A stretch of DNA of 64,000 nt from an uncultured Bacteroidales bacterium (GTDB lineage: Bacteria; Bacteroidota; Bacteroidia; Bacteroidales; UBA932). Positions 10,601 to 18,049 of the stretch are shown one piece after another. How positions within the stretch are numbered: position 1 is the stretch's first letter; every line of letters begins with the position of its first letter. Position numbers and translations under genes: made by a program. Where the stretch lies: NCBI GenBank assembly GCA_900320545.1, contig ONSU01000024.1, positions 1 through 64,000 on the forward strand, written 5' to 3'. Under the pieces are notes generated by a model. The model made no database searches. It saw only the letters and a list, made by a program, of their open reading frames with translations, and was not told the origin of the DNA.

Positions 10601-10806
10601 GAGTCGGATGGCGTAACGCTAATCGTGTAGTTCCCTTCAAGGTCGGAGACCGTACCCGTAGCAGTATTTCCTTCTACCATGATCATCGCTCCCACTACGG
10701 GCTCGCCCTTCGTGTCACGGACTGTCCCGGAAACCACAATCTTTCCCTGGGCAGAGAGTATTACGGGGAAAAGAATAAGTGCTAAACTGAAAATGATTCG
10801 TTTCAT
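7609..10806 (-). CDS. SusC/RagA-family TonB-dependent outer-membrane transporter
   Basis: This is a full-length receptor of 1065 residues with signal peptide MKRIIFSLALILFPVILSAQ. An N-terminal carboxypeptidase-regulatory-like domain (about 22-105: VSGTVRDTKGEPVVGAMI) is followed by a TonB box-like segment (LEEVVVIGYG, about 108), the plug domain (TGSVTSVKIDD to YGSQGANGVVLITTK) and the beta-barrel, ending in a Phe (FKFDLKFTF). It imports ligands delivered by the SusD encoded 19 bases downstream, using TonB energy. A second, shorter SusC-like protein is encoded immediately upstream (12-base gap), which is an unusual tandem arrangement. The substrate is unknown; the surrounding genes suggest a phosphorylated glycan or glycoconjugate. 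Confidence 0.93.
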   Translation of the reverse strand: MKRIIFSLALILFPVILSAQGKIVVSGTVRDTKGEPVVGAMIMVEGNTATGTVSDLEGNYTISVTPSDSKPKLVFSCLSYQTVTIDIDGRTKIDIVLPDDAEQLEEVVVIGYGSMRKSDLTGSVTSVKIDDMESAQSSSLDQLLQGNAAGVNIINNSASPDAGVTVQIRGASSFSSTDPLYVVDGVIMNTGTSMSLLTAHSGADNSGSDEETNGLMGINPQDIASIEVLKDASATAIYGSQGANGVVLITTKKANTDQPRIRVSLGLDVLTPYKKMDIMSYEDYVNYLLAMESQTLSPLMSSDAATRLTTITSGRIIPIDWQNYVMRNTVSERFYLSVSGKPKKTNYLFSVGVNDARGIIRNTGFQNYTARLNLDRELGRSIKVGAKLSASFLRSQLTQGASFGTLTTATSLMRSMVSSAPYTYKKITDDEGDYIDIDTDDKTYMAGPDRWLTGFTNNKTEYRINPSVYFNATIIKGLTFNTQFGADYRVTEQAKFKSALLSWDASGATAAIGTVERLNWNWDSLLNYDRKFRNRHSINATLGMSMSYDGLSAQTTEGINIDEWKAQEHSLNSAAYSWFTFDETKSTMMSWFVRGIYNYRDRYIVTATWRIDGSSRFAGKNKWANFPSFAAAWRINQEPWFKVKTISMLKLRVGWGQVGKQAAQPYATTVNYTTGYFPSHEADAQKILVTMTKNFPNKDLKWETTEQTNIGIDLGLWQGRLTFTAEAYYKKTKDLLQQPTIAGSAGLQSPFVNMGSIENKGLEFTVDAVPLKINDFEWTIGGNLSLNKNKILSINPAGTSSGNIWLSPGNRRYVEYFDGDIIGSGDVLKSTLNIFVQGQPMSQFYGLLCDGLVQEGETGVPYGDGNTYRGPGAVNYVDLNEDGIIDDSDRTIIGDPNPDFTYGFNTSFSWKRLRFTANFIGSYGNDIYNINRMMDTNTSNVNRNVQRSVVTSAWTPENTNTWYPALGAMSGADVKLPSSRYVEDGSFLRLSNVSLSYTFVFQKKDKALFLRNMTIGASAGNLWVWTKYSGWDPNVNSYGNIKKRGADMGSYPGARSFKFDLKFTF

Positions 10807-10818
10807 AGCAGGGAACCT

Positions 10819-13182
10819 TTAAAATTTTGCACTGATTCCAAGGATAAGACTCCTGGAAATCGGGAACGAGCCGTAATCTGTACCGGCTGACCTTGCATCG
10901 ACTCCATAGCAATTAACATCCGGATTCCATCCGCTGTAAGTGCCGGCGGTAAAGAGGTTGGTGGCGCTGAGGCTTATGCCAAGTGCCTTGATCCAGGTCC
11001 GCTTAAACGGAATTTCATACATGGCAGAGACCCTTGAGAGCCTCAGAAAATCACCGTTTTCTACATATGAGGTTGAGAGTAGTTGCTTTCCATCTCCGAA
11101 AAGCCGGGACAAATTGGCGATCTGGTGCCCGGCGGCACCATCAAACTGTATGTCCAGCGTAAAATTCTCGACGGAGAATTTCGTTCCGAATCCTCCGTAG
11201 AGTTTGGGGATAGAAAAGCCGAGAGGGACTTTGTCCGAATCCGTCAGTTCTCCGTCCCCGTTAAGGTCCTCGGGAGATCCGTCAGGATTTTCACGGAATC
11301 CTGTTATGGTGGCAACGGACATTCCGTCCATCTTGTTTTGGTTTATACTCAGATTTCCCCGTACGACCCACGAAATGAGTCTGTTGCGGAAGATTTCGGC
11401 CTCTGCGTCGAATTCGAATCCGGTATTTTTCAGGATGACGGAATCTGAGGACAAGACTTGACCATGGTGGGCTTTTGTCCAGAAGTTCCCGCTGTGTTTC
11501 CCAAAGAACCAGACATCAAAATCATCAGAGGTCGTTTTATGGTACCACTTTGCAGACAGGAAGATCCTCTCGCCCCAGAATCTGGTCTGCAGCCCGACAT
11601 TCCATTCGTTACTGTTGATCCTTCCGAGTCCATCATAATAGACTGCGGTGCCAGGTATTGCCTCCGGATAGTTTGTCTGATATTTATACAGCAGTTCGTA
11701 GGGGATGCTTATTTCCTTGCCGGCCTTGCCCCATCCTGCGGTCAGTTTCAGGTCAGAGACAAACGCAGTATCAGGCAAAAGAATTTTCTTAAAGTCAGTA
11801 AACAGGGAAGCGGCAGGGTATATCATCGGCTGATTCCCATATTTGGGGGAGAAGTCAACACGGACGAAAGCCTTTATCCCCGCATAGGAGTTATAATCAT
11901 AAGCAGCGCTCAGATAAGTGCCTGCAAGAAGATGGCTACGGGTAAAACGATAAGGAACACTCCGGCTTCCGGATGCGTGAACTCCATGAGCCCGTAAATA
12001 AGGGAGTTCGAAGCTTGTTCCATTGATGACGCCATATTTATTATAGTATCCATTGACGTCTCCGGAGATATTCGCTTTCAGATGGTGACGAGATGCAAAA
12101 TAACGGTTGTATTCAAGGTTTACCGATGCATTGGCGTTCAGAAGGGCGGAAGAAAGAACGGAAGCCGCTCCTGCGTTTTCTTTTCCGAAGGATGTCCCTT
12201 CTCCATACCAAATATATCGCGTGTTGTTTTGGAAATCTGCTCCCATATTGACCCTGAGAGACAAAGCGTGGGAGAGTTTGATATTGACAAAGGCCGAGAT
12301 TAGGGCCCTGTAGTCTTTTGTGTCATCATCATAGTCTTCCACCCATCCGGTTTTAGTATCATCCGGGAAAAGTGAGGGGTATCTCTCCAGCATCATCAGT
12401 GACGGCCTCCCGAAATACGCGGCTCCGGCCGCACTGCTCTGTTTGCCGACCGTAAGACTGCTGTTGAGCCCAAACTGGATAATCGCGCTTGCCTCGGAGC
12501 GGAAGCCCAGAGAAATTCCTCCGAAATCACTCTTGCTGTGGCGGTTTGAGTAATCGTTGTGACGGAAATACCCGGAAACGTTATATGATGTCTGTTTGAT
12601 TTTCCCTCCAATCGAGGCGGAGTGGTTATGCCCGAAACCGCTGAAATTCCATGCCAGGTTGGAGCGGATGTTGATGATCCTTTCTTCTGCCGGCATCCGG
12701 GTGGATATAAGAATGACGCCGTCAGCCCCTTGAGCGCCGTACAATGCGGTCTCGGAAATATCCTTGAGCACGGTTATGCTCTCGATGGTATACGGATCGA
12801 GAAAGGCCAGATCATTCAGGCGGGACGTGTAACTGAGCCCGGAGTAGTCAGGGATAATATCGCCCTTGCTTGTGACGCCCCCTCGTTGCCAGAATGCATC
12901 AATATTGTCTTTAGGACCGTTCCCCAGCATGACCCCGTCGACAATCCACAAGGGCTGGCTGTCTCCTCTGAGGGCGTTGAGCCCGCGGATTTGGGTGCTG
13001 ATGAAGCCGTTGGGGTTACCGTCGGTAAGGGATACTCTTACCCCGGAAATGCGACCACGAAGAAGGTCTGCTGGGGACTGGGCTGATTGTCTTCCGATAT
13101 TCAGCGTGTCTGTTACGGAGTCCTGCGCCCATATCGGACCTCCGGCAAGAAACAACAGGAGAAGTGCGATGAATCTTTTCAT
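10819..13182 (-). CDS. Short SusC-like outer-membrane receptor without N-terminal extension or TonB box
   Basis: The protein is 787 residues with signal peptide MKRFIALLLLFLAGGPIWAQ. It enters almost directly into a plug domain (LLRGRISGVRVS, TQIRGLNALRG, LWIVDGVMLG, then ALYGAQGADGVILIST). A barrel with the SusC-type ending follows (DFLRLSRVSAMYEIPF, SGWNPDVNCYG, a final Phe). It lacks the carboxypeptidase-regulatory-like domain and the VVVIGYG TonB box present in the neighbouring SusC, and is about 280 residues shorter. No SusD is encoded next to it; the only SusD follows the full-length SusC. It could be a partner or decoy barrel, or a receptor energised in another way. The frame is intact, so this is not simple decay. 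Confidence 0.88.
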   Translation of the reverse strand: MKRFIALLLLFLAGGPIWAQDSVTDTLNIGRQSAQSPADLLRGRISGVRVSLTDGNPNGFISTQIRGLNALRGDSQPLWIVDGVMLGNGPKDNIDAFWQRGGVTSKGDIIPDYSGLSYTSRLNDLAFLDPYTIESITVLKDISETALYGAQGADGVILISTRMPAEERIINIRSNLAWNFSGFGHNHSASIGGKIKQTSYNVSGYFRHNDYSNRHSKSDFGGISLGFRSEASAIIQFGLNSSLTVGKQSSAAGAAYFGRPSLMMLERYPSLFPDDTKTGWVEDYDDDTKDYRALISAFVNIKLSHALSLRVNMGADFQNNTRYIWYGEGTSFGKENAGAASVLSSALLNANASVNLEYNRYFASRHHLKANISGDVNGYYNKYGVINGTSFELPYLRAHGVHASGSRSVPYRFTRSHLLAGTYLSAAYDYNSYAGIKAFVRVDFSPKYGNQPMIYPAASLFTDFKKILLPDTAFVSDLKLTAGWGKAGKEISIPYELLYKYQTNYPEAIPGTAVYYDGLGRINSNEWNVGLQTRFWGERIFLSAKWYHKTTSDDFDVWFFGKHSGNFWTKAHHGQVLSSDSVILKNTGFEFDAEAEIFRNRLISWVVRGNLSINQNKMDGMSVATITGFRENPDGSPEDLNGDGELTDSDKVPLGFSIPKLYGGFGTKFSVENFTLDIQFDGAAGHQIANLSRLFGDGKQLLSTSYVENGDFLRLSRVSAMYEIPFKRTWIKALGISLSATNLFTAGTYSGWNPDVNCYGVDARSAGTDYGSFPISRSLILGISAKF

Positions 13183-13192
13183 AATCCTTGTT

Positions 13193-14734
13193 TTATTGCT
13201 TTTGGTAAATCAGGCACAGGTCCTTAATGCTCAACGCCGCGCCGAAACTATCGTTGTTCATCCGATAGGCCACTCCGGGTTGGGTACCAGTAAGAACTAT
13301 TTCCTGCAAATCATTGATATCTTTTGTCACATAATCCAATTCGGACGTCGATCGTTTCTCCCCGCCGCTGATAATTTGGGAGCCGTCAGCGGTTCGAATA
13401 CTGAATGTCGTCATCAGAAGAGCGGATGATTCATATAAGACCCGGGTAAGTTTCATGCCTTCTATGGCCGGGAATAAGATGTAATCGTTCAGAGACTTAC
13501 CGACCATCCATCCTTCGCGCCGGCCGTTATACCAGACGCCGGCGGAAGTCCCGTGCATAGTAAACGTGTACAGGCCTTTCTGGCATGCTAAATCTACTCC
13601 GGCCCAGGTCCTTTGTGTCGCCGATCCCGGGACCATCTCCTGCTCTGGAGAGGAGAACTGCCACTCGGCGGCTGTATAAGGCATATAGGTCTTGGACGGA
13701 TCAGTATATGTAGCATTGTAAGAAGGATCGTAGTCCATAAAATGAAGATGCAGGCTCCCTTGCTGTGAAAAACTTACCTGAATATCTTCCATCCCTTGTC
13801 TTTTGATGGTAATGGTGGCGTGTTTTTCCGCCACATCGGGATCCTCCCCGTGATCGGCGATGAAATTGAATCCGCTGATTGTGTTTTCTCCGGATGAGGG
13901 TTCCAGGCGGGCATTTGAGAAGGTGCATTCGGAAATTTCTGCGGACCAGGCTTTGTTGGACCGGAGAGGGATGTTGATGACACCGGCAAGGGGACTCTGT
14001 TCCTGATCGACTTTCCCTTCCAGAAAGAAGAATGGGACTGCCTGACTTTGGACAAAGCCTATCACGGCATCCGGGCACCCCTCGGCTTTAACCTTTAAAT
14101 GTGTCGTCCGCCCTCTCTCGTCGTCAAAGTTATACGGGAAAGTAACCTTTATGCTTCCTACACCATTGCCTTTTGAACGGGAGATCTCCACTGCAGATGA
14201 ACTCTCTTCGATTTCGGCTGTCCAGGCGGTGTTACATCTCACAACAACCGTGCAGGTGTCTGCGGCATAGTCAATGAATAGTGGATTCTTGTCCGCTTTT
14301 GCGACAAGAACAGGGGAGAATCCGCTTTGTTCTACCGGAATAATAATCGGGCTGCTCTCTTGTGCATACAGGCGAAGGCTCGCGTTACGGACTGAGGCCT
14401 CCGTGTTACGAAGAGCGCTTATGATAAGCGTGTCTTTTCTCAGAATACCGGCTGTATTGACTGACTCCACTTCGTTGAGCCATGCCCAGGAAGAAGCGTC
14501 ATCACATTCAAGGACAGCTCTCCAGGAGCGGGAAGATGACACGATGATTGTGTCTGAAATCTCGTCAGACAGACCTTCGGATGGCGCTGCCGTCAACACG
14601 TTGTCCGAAGGAAGAACAATGCTGGTTTTGTTCGCGTCAAAAGAAGCGGCATCTCCATACTGAATCTCCGGCAAAGATGCCGTACAGGACGGTAAAAGTA
14701 CCGCAAAGAGGCAAGGAATAGCTTTAATGTTCAT
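13193..14734 (-). CDS. BACON-type surface lipoprotein, first gene of the operon
   Basis: This 513-residue protein has signal peptide and lipobox LLPSC (Cys about 17). Two or three BACON-like beta-sandwich repeats span about 40-330 (SRSWRAVLECDDASSWAWL, NTAWTAEIEESSSAVEISRS, NKAWSAEISECTFSNARL). The C-terminal domain (about 330-513) ends VAYRMNNDSFGAALSIKDL and resembles the terminal beta-domain of other Bacteroidales surface lipoproteins. It lies 10 bases upstream of the short SusC-like gene, and its start codon overlaps one arm of a perfect dyad that brackets the candidate operon promoter. The likely role is a surface-exposed ligand-binding lipoprotein. BACON assignment is by pattern and is weaker than for the 4104-5753 gene. 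Confidence 0.72.
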   Translation of the reverse strand: MNIKAIPCLFAVLLPSCTASLPEIQYGDAASFDANKTSIVLPSDNVLTAAPSEGLSDEISDTIIVSSSRSWRAVLECDDASSWAWLNEVESVNTAGILRKDTLIISALRNTEASVRNASLRLYAQESSPIIIPVEQSGFSPVLVAKADKNPLFIDYAADTCTVVVRCNTAWTAEIEESSSAVEISRSKGNGVGSIKVTFPYNFDDERGRTTHLKVKAEGCPDAVIGFVQSQAVPFFFLEGKVDQEQSPLAGVINIPLRSNKAWSAEISECTFSNARLEPSSGENTISGFNFIADHGEDPDVAEKHATITIKRQGMEDIQVSFSQQGSLHLHFMDYDPSYNATYTDPSKTYMPYTAAEWQFSSPEQEMVPGSATQRTWAGVDLACQKGLYTFTMHGTSAGVWYNGRREGWMVGKSLNDYILFPAIEGMKLTRVLYESSALLMTTFSIRTADGSQIISGGEKRSTSELDYVTKDINDLQEIVLTGTQPGVAYRMNNDSFGAALSIKDLCLIYQKQ

Positions 14735-14791
14735 TTTTTACGCGGATTACATCACAAAGCTATCTTTTTCACTTTATAACCGCGTAAAAAA
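14734..14791 (-). promoter_or_regulatory. Candidate operon promoter bracketed by a perfect 12-bp dyad
   Basis: The intergenic gap between the regulator and the first operon gene contains perfect inverted arms TTTTTTACGCGG (14734-14745) and CCGCGTAAAAAA (14780-14791), separated by 34 bp. Inside the loop, on the minus strand, is TAGCTTTG (14762-14755), matching the Bacteroidota -7 element TAnnTTTG. One arm falls where the -33 region should be and the other overlaps the start codon of the first gene. No good -33 TTTG is visible, as expected for an activator-dependent promoter. The adjacent AraC-type regulator is the obvious candidate ligand; this is inference. Confidence 0.5.
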
Positions 14792-14800
14792 ACAAATCAA

Positions 14801-16570
14801 TTATTTATAATTTCTCGTCACATCCGTTGGAGGTACTCCAAAGGCATCTTTAAAGCACTTTGAGAAATACGATGCATACGTAAAGCCAACCTTGGAAGCA
14901 ACTTCAGAAACGGTTAGATTTCCTTCTTCCAGAAGCTCTTTGGCAACGCTCATCCGTTTCTCTTTTATATAGTCGATGGGGGTCATGTCTATCAGTGTTT
15001 TCATCCTTCGCGTGAGCGTCGAGCGGCTCATGAATAAACCTTCGGCCAGGGCATCCACGTTAAAGTTCTCATCTTCAAGGTTTTTTGTTACATATGTTTC
15101 CAGATTGCGGAGGAATTCTTCGTTCTGTTTCTTTTTAAACATCGCGGCCTCTTCCTGGCGCTTCCGCTCTTCCCATCTATAGACCAGAATGACGGAAGAG
15201 AACAAGACCATTAAAAATGCGCATGCGATGAGCGCGATTCCAATGGCAGATCCCCAGAATGGCGGTTCGATGACCACTTTAATACTATTGTGACCGGATA
15301 TTTTAAGTGTATATGTGCCGGGAGGGACCGAATAAAAATTGGACCGCATTGTCGAAGAGAAGTCTCTGTTACGCTGATCTACCCCTTCCAATATGCAATA
15401 TGCCGGTCCTGCATTCCATCCGGGTTGTGAAAATGACAGACTGAATGAGTTTTGGGATGCAGGCAGGCGGATCACTTTTGTAATGTTGACATTTCTGTCT
15501 ATACCCCATTTGTTATCTGTCGGGTAAACGGGCTTTCCGTCGACGGTCAACTCCGTAATAATTGTAGGTGTGTTTTCCTGAGATGCAAAAAGAGTGGGGG
15601 ATATCCGTACAAAACCATCCCGAAAACCAAACAGCATCGTGCCGTCTTGGAGTGCCAAGGCGGCTTCGGAAAAATTCTCGTTGAGCAGTCTGCTTCGGGA
15701 GAGAGGAACTGTTGTCACCTTTTTCCCGTTGATGTCAAATATGGCAATTCCGGAAGTTGTACCGAGCCAGAGCTTTCCTGTACCATCAGACAGTGCGGAC
15801 ATAATGGATGCCACCGGAAAGTGCTCCGTGTTAGAGCGGTCGAAATGCTCGAACCGGGATGAAAGGTCATCAAAATGATAGAGAACACCATCTCGTCCGG
15901 TTACCCATATACCAAGCCGCTTATCGGTGTAAACGGATGATTTCATCTCACCCGTGCCATATTCTTCTTCGTTCAGGAAATAGGACTCTTTTTGTGATAA
16001 TGAATTTGGATCGAACCTGAATACTCCTGCCGAGAAGGTGTCACACCATAACAGCCCATGAGCGTCTTCCGCCATGCTGACAATCATCCCTTTATCCTCC
16101 AGGGGCAGGCGTAATTCCATCGTGTGCTTTTCCCGGTTCCACTCATAGAGCCCGCCAAGGGCTCCTGCGAAAATGCGGCCGGACGACATCCGGAAGATCG
16201 TTTCCACCCGATAAAGTTCAAACTGCTCAAAACTACCGGAAGATGGTTGTATTTTGTAAAGCTTGTCCTGGGAACTGGCCCAAAGATTTTCACCATCGGC
16301 ACAAACCGAGAGAATCCTTTTGGCGGACAGCCCTTTCGGCCCTTTGCTCAGCAGATTGCTTGCCGGGTCATAGCGGAGCAAGCCCATCGTCTGAGTGGCA
16401 ACCCAGACAATGCCGTCAGAAGTCTGTGCAAATCTTTTTACGATGGAGGACTGTAAGGATTCGCCTGTATCGGTCTTGTAGATGGGCCGGCATCCCAGTT
16501 TTACGACATCGGACACATAGACCCCGCTATTTCTTGTCCCTAGCCAGATATTCCCATCCTTGTCACACAT
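14801..16570 (-). CDS. C-terminal part of frameshifted membrane-anchored AraC-type regulator
   Basis: This 589-residue frame carries further two-component-regulator propeller repeats (DGNIWLGTRNSGVYVSD, GKLWLGTTSGIAIFD), a Y_Y_Y-type domain (NSFSLSFSQPGWN to PPGTYTLKISGHN, about 370-425), one transmembrane helix (IGIALIACAFLMVLFSSVILV, about 441-465) and a coiled linker. An AraC/XylS DNA-binding domain forms the C-terminus (MSRSTLTRRMKTLI, VSEVASKVGFTYASYFSKCF). There is no histidine kinase, ATPase or receiver domain between membrane and HTH. The frame stays open upstream of the listed ATG to about 16763 and encodes SSGLLRYDVSDDELRFIQ, so this is the rest of the gene at 16659-17489, separated from it by a one-base shift. 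It is probably not translated alone unless the shift is suppressed or is an assembly error. Confidence 0.82.
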   Translation of the reverse strand: MCDKDGNIWLGTRNSGVYVSDVVKLGCRPIYKTDTGESLQSSIVKRFAQTSDGIVWVATQTMGLLRYDPASNLLSKGPKGLSAKRILSVCADGENLWASSQDKLYKIQPSSGSFEQFELYRVETIFRMSSGRIFAGALGGLYEWNREKHTMELRLPLEDKGMIVSMAEDAHGLLWCDTFSAGVFRFDPNSLSQKESYFLNEEEYGTGEMKSSVYTDKRLGIWVTGRDGVLYHFDDLSSRFEHFDRSNTEHFPVASIMSALSDGTGKLWLGTTSGIAIFDINGKKVTTVPLSRSRLLNENFSEAALALQDGTMLFGFRDGFVRISPTLFASQENTPTIITELTVDGKPVYPTDNKWGIDRNVNITKVIRLPASQNSFSLSFSQPGWNAGPAYCILEGVDQRNRDFSSTMRSNFYSVPPGTYTLKISGHNSIKVVIEPPFWGSAIGIALIACAFLMVLFSSVILVYRWEERKRQEEAAMFKKKQNEEFLRNLETYVTKNLEDENFNVDALAEGLFMSRSTLTRRMKTLIDMTPIDYIKEKRMSVAKELLEEGNLTVSEVASKVGFTYASYFSKCFKDAFGVPPTDVTRNYK

Positions 16571-16658
16571 TACGGCTGTCAGGTAATCTTCAGGGAGGGA
16601 ATACCGGTCTTCCGGGTCGTGCTGAATAAAACGCAGCTCATCGTCCGAGACGTCGTAT

Positions 16659-17489
16659 CTAAGAAGTCCGCTGGATGTGCTGATAAATATATTCCTGACT
16701 CCATCTCCGGCGATGCTGGTCGGGCGCTGATCGGGTAATCTCGTACTCGCAGAGTCCTTTTTTATGCGAAGAGATATATACGATATCGGAATTGTACGGA
16801 TGGGGCAGGACTGCAGTCAAATCATCCGTCGAAAAGAATTCAGGATTATGCTCCGGGAAGATGGGCTTCATTTCACCATTATCATAGATATATAATCCCT
16901 TCAAGACTGCGGATACGAACAGCCGGGACAGACCGTCGTATCGGATTCTCTTGGCCGTATTGTCAAATCCATCCAAGGTATGCTCGACGATAGGTTCTCC
17001 TGCTCTACAAGAGAGGAGCCGTCCAAAACCATCATCAAACCAGATTTCTCCATCCGGGCTGCTGCTGATGCTTGTGATATAAGCAGGAGCAGGACTCTTA
17101 CTGTCTGATAACTTGGGAACACGGAAGCAATCCCCCTCATAGTCATAATAGCAGATTCCGTGGGAAGTTCCTATCCAGATATTTCCATTTTTATCTTCTT
17201 GAAGACAGGTTATGAAATTAGATGTCAGTCCGAATGAGGCTTTATCAATCGCTTTGGTCCGGAAACCATCGTACCGGAGAAGCCCCATCGTCGTTCCGAT
17301 CCATATATAGCCATTGCTGTCTTGTGTAATGCAACGGATGCCTTGTCCTGCAGAGATCCCTGTCGCATCCGGGAAGTGCCTGAAAAGATATTCCGATCCT
17401 CCGGGAGCTGCTGTGAGATCCGTCACGAGTGACAGGCCGAACAGCACGACAATGAGTCTCATGGTAACGATCTTAAGTTTCAAGGCCAT
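16659..17489 (-). CDS. N-terminal part of frameshifted membrane-anchored AraC-type regulator (propeller sensor)
   Basis: This frame encodes a signal peptide (MRLIVVLFGLSLVTDLTAA) and several regulator-propeller blades: NGYIWIGTTMGLLRYDGF, NGNIWIGTSHGICYYD and DGEIWFDDG. It leaves the conserved frame at an A6 run (16763-16758 on the minus strand) and stops at 16659 after about 32 aberrant residues. Removing one A makes the frame continue as SHKKDSASTRLPDQ into the downstream 589-residue frame, giving one gene of 896 codons (17489-14801). The start at 17489 (MALKLK) lies about 40 bases after a TATATTTG element; an internal ATG (MRLIVV) is an alternative. It resembles the periplasmic sensor half of hybrid two-component systems that control SusC/SusD loci. 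Confidence 0.8.
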   Translation of the reverse strand: MALKLKIVTMRLIVVLFGLSLVTDLTAAPGGSEYLFRHFPDATGISAGQGIRCITQDSNGYIWIGTTMGLLRYDGFRTKAIDKASFGLTSNFITCLQEDKNGNIWIGTSHGICYYDYEGDCFRVPKLSDSKSPAPAYITSISSSPDGEIWFDDGFGRLLSCRAGEPIVEHTLDGFDNTAKRIRYDGLSRLFVSAVLKGLYIYDNGEMKPIFPEHNPEFFSTDDLTAVLPHPYNSDIVYISSHKKGLCEYEITRSAPDQHRRRWSQEYIYQHIQRTS

Positions 17490-17533
17490 CGATTTGTTAT
17501 CTTTGCTCCATTTCTTCTCCGGAGATTCCCGAG

Positions 17534-17541
17534 CAAATATA
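17534..17541 (-). promoter_or_regulatory. -7 promoter element for the regulator gene
   Basis: On the minus strand TATATTTG (17541-17534) matches the Bacteroidota -7 consensus TAnnTTTG, about 45 bases upstream of the regulator ATG at 17489. No clear TTG is seen about 19-20 bases further upstream, so the promoter is probably weak or needs an activator. Confidence 0.4.
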
Positions 17542-17895
17542 ATCAATATTTCCCATCCGCGGTTTCCTTGGTAGTGATTTCATCAGATTCGCCCCGCCTT
17601 TTTTTATCGTGACTTCTATCGATTTCACGCCGATACACTTCTTGATCACATACAATATCACGGCGAAGTCGTCCCGCAGGCCTTCTGTGCAGCGCATAAG
17701 CTCCGTCACTTTTTCATCCATAATGTGCGTGGAGATGGAATGGTATCTACGTAGATCAATATGAAGCTTTAGGCGAGAGAATTCTTTTTCTAAAAGATGG
17801 GCGTGAATATAACGGGTTCAGTTGTTTCTGTTACTTATTTTTTTGTCATTTTTGATGTTGCAACTTCGGCCGCAACCCCGTCCGCTGTTCATGGC

Positions 17896-17957
17896 GTGCA
17901 AGGTGTTTCCGGGAGGAAACGCAGATGGGTTTTGGACCACATCTGCACTCCTTGCAC
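17896..17957. other. Compact three-way-junction palindrome in a gene-free stretch
   Basis: The roughly 330-base stretch 17722-18049 has no supported gene. It holds a 62-base element with three perfect helices. The outer stem is GTGCAAGG (17896-17903) with CCTTGCAC (17950-17957). The first inner hairpin is GTTTCC-GGGA-GGAAAC (17905-17920). Directly abutting it, the second inner hairpin is GCAGATG (17921-17927) with CATCTGC (17940-17946), extended by GGT/ACC around a 5-base loop. Junction linkers are 1, 0 and 3 bases. A single strand of either DNA or RNA would fold into a tight three-way junction. Candidates are an origin or transfer site of the adjacent replication module, a recombination site, or a structured RNA. 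Confidence 0.6.
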
Positions 17958-18049
17958 TTTCCGCTTAGAGGGGAACAGGTAGCTCTGTCAATACCTTGTT
18001 GTTTTATTGAAGAATTAACAAATGCTCAACAAGTTATTGACTTGTTAAA

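Noticed and set aside
17497-17721. 74-codon minus-strand ORF upstream of the regulator (MDEKVTELMRCTEGLRDD...)
   Set aside because: It overlaps the regulator's -7 element, has no recognisable domain, no ribosome site and no neighbour logic. It cannot be excluded as a small gene, but the sequence does not support it.
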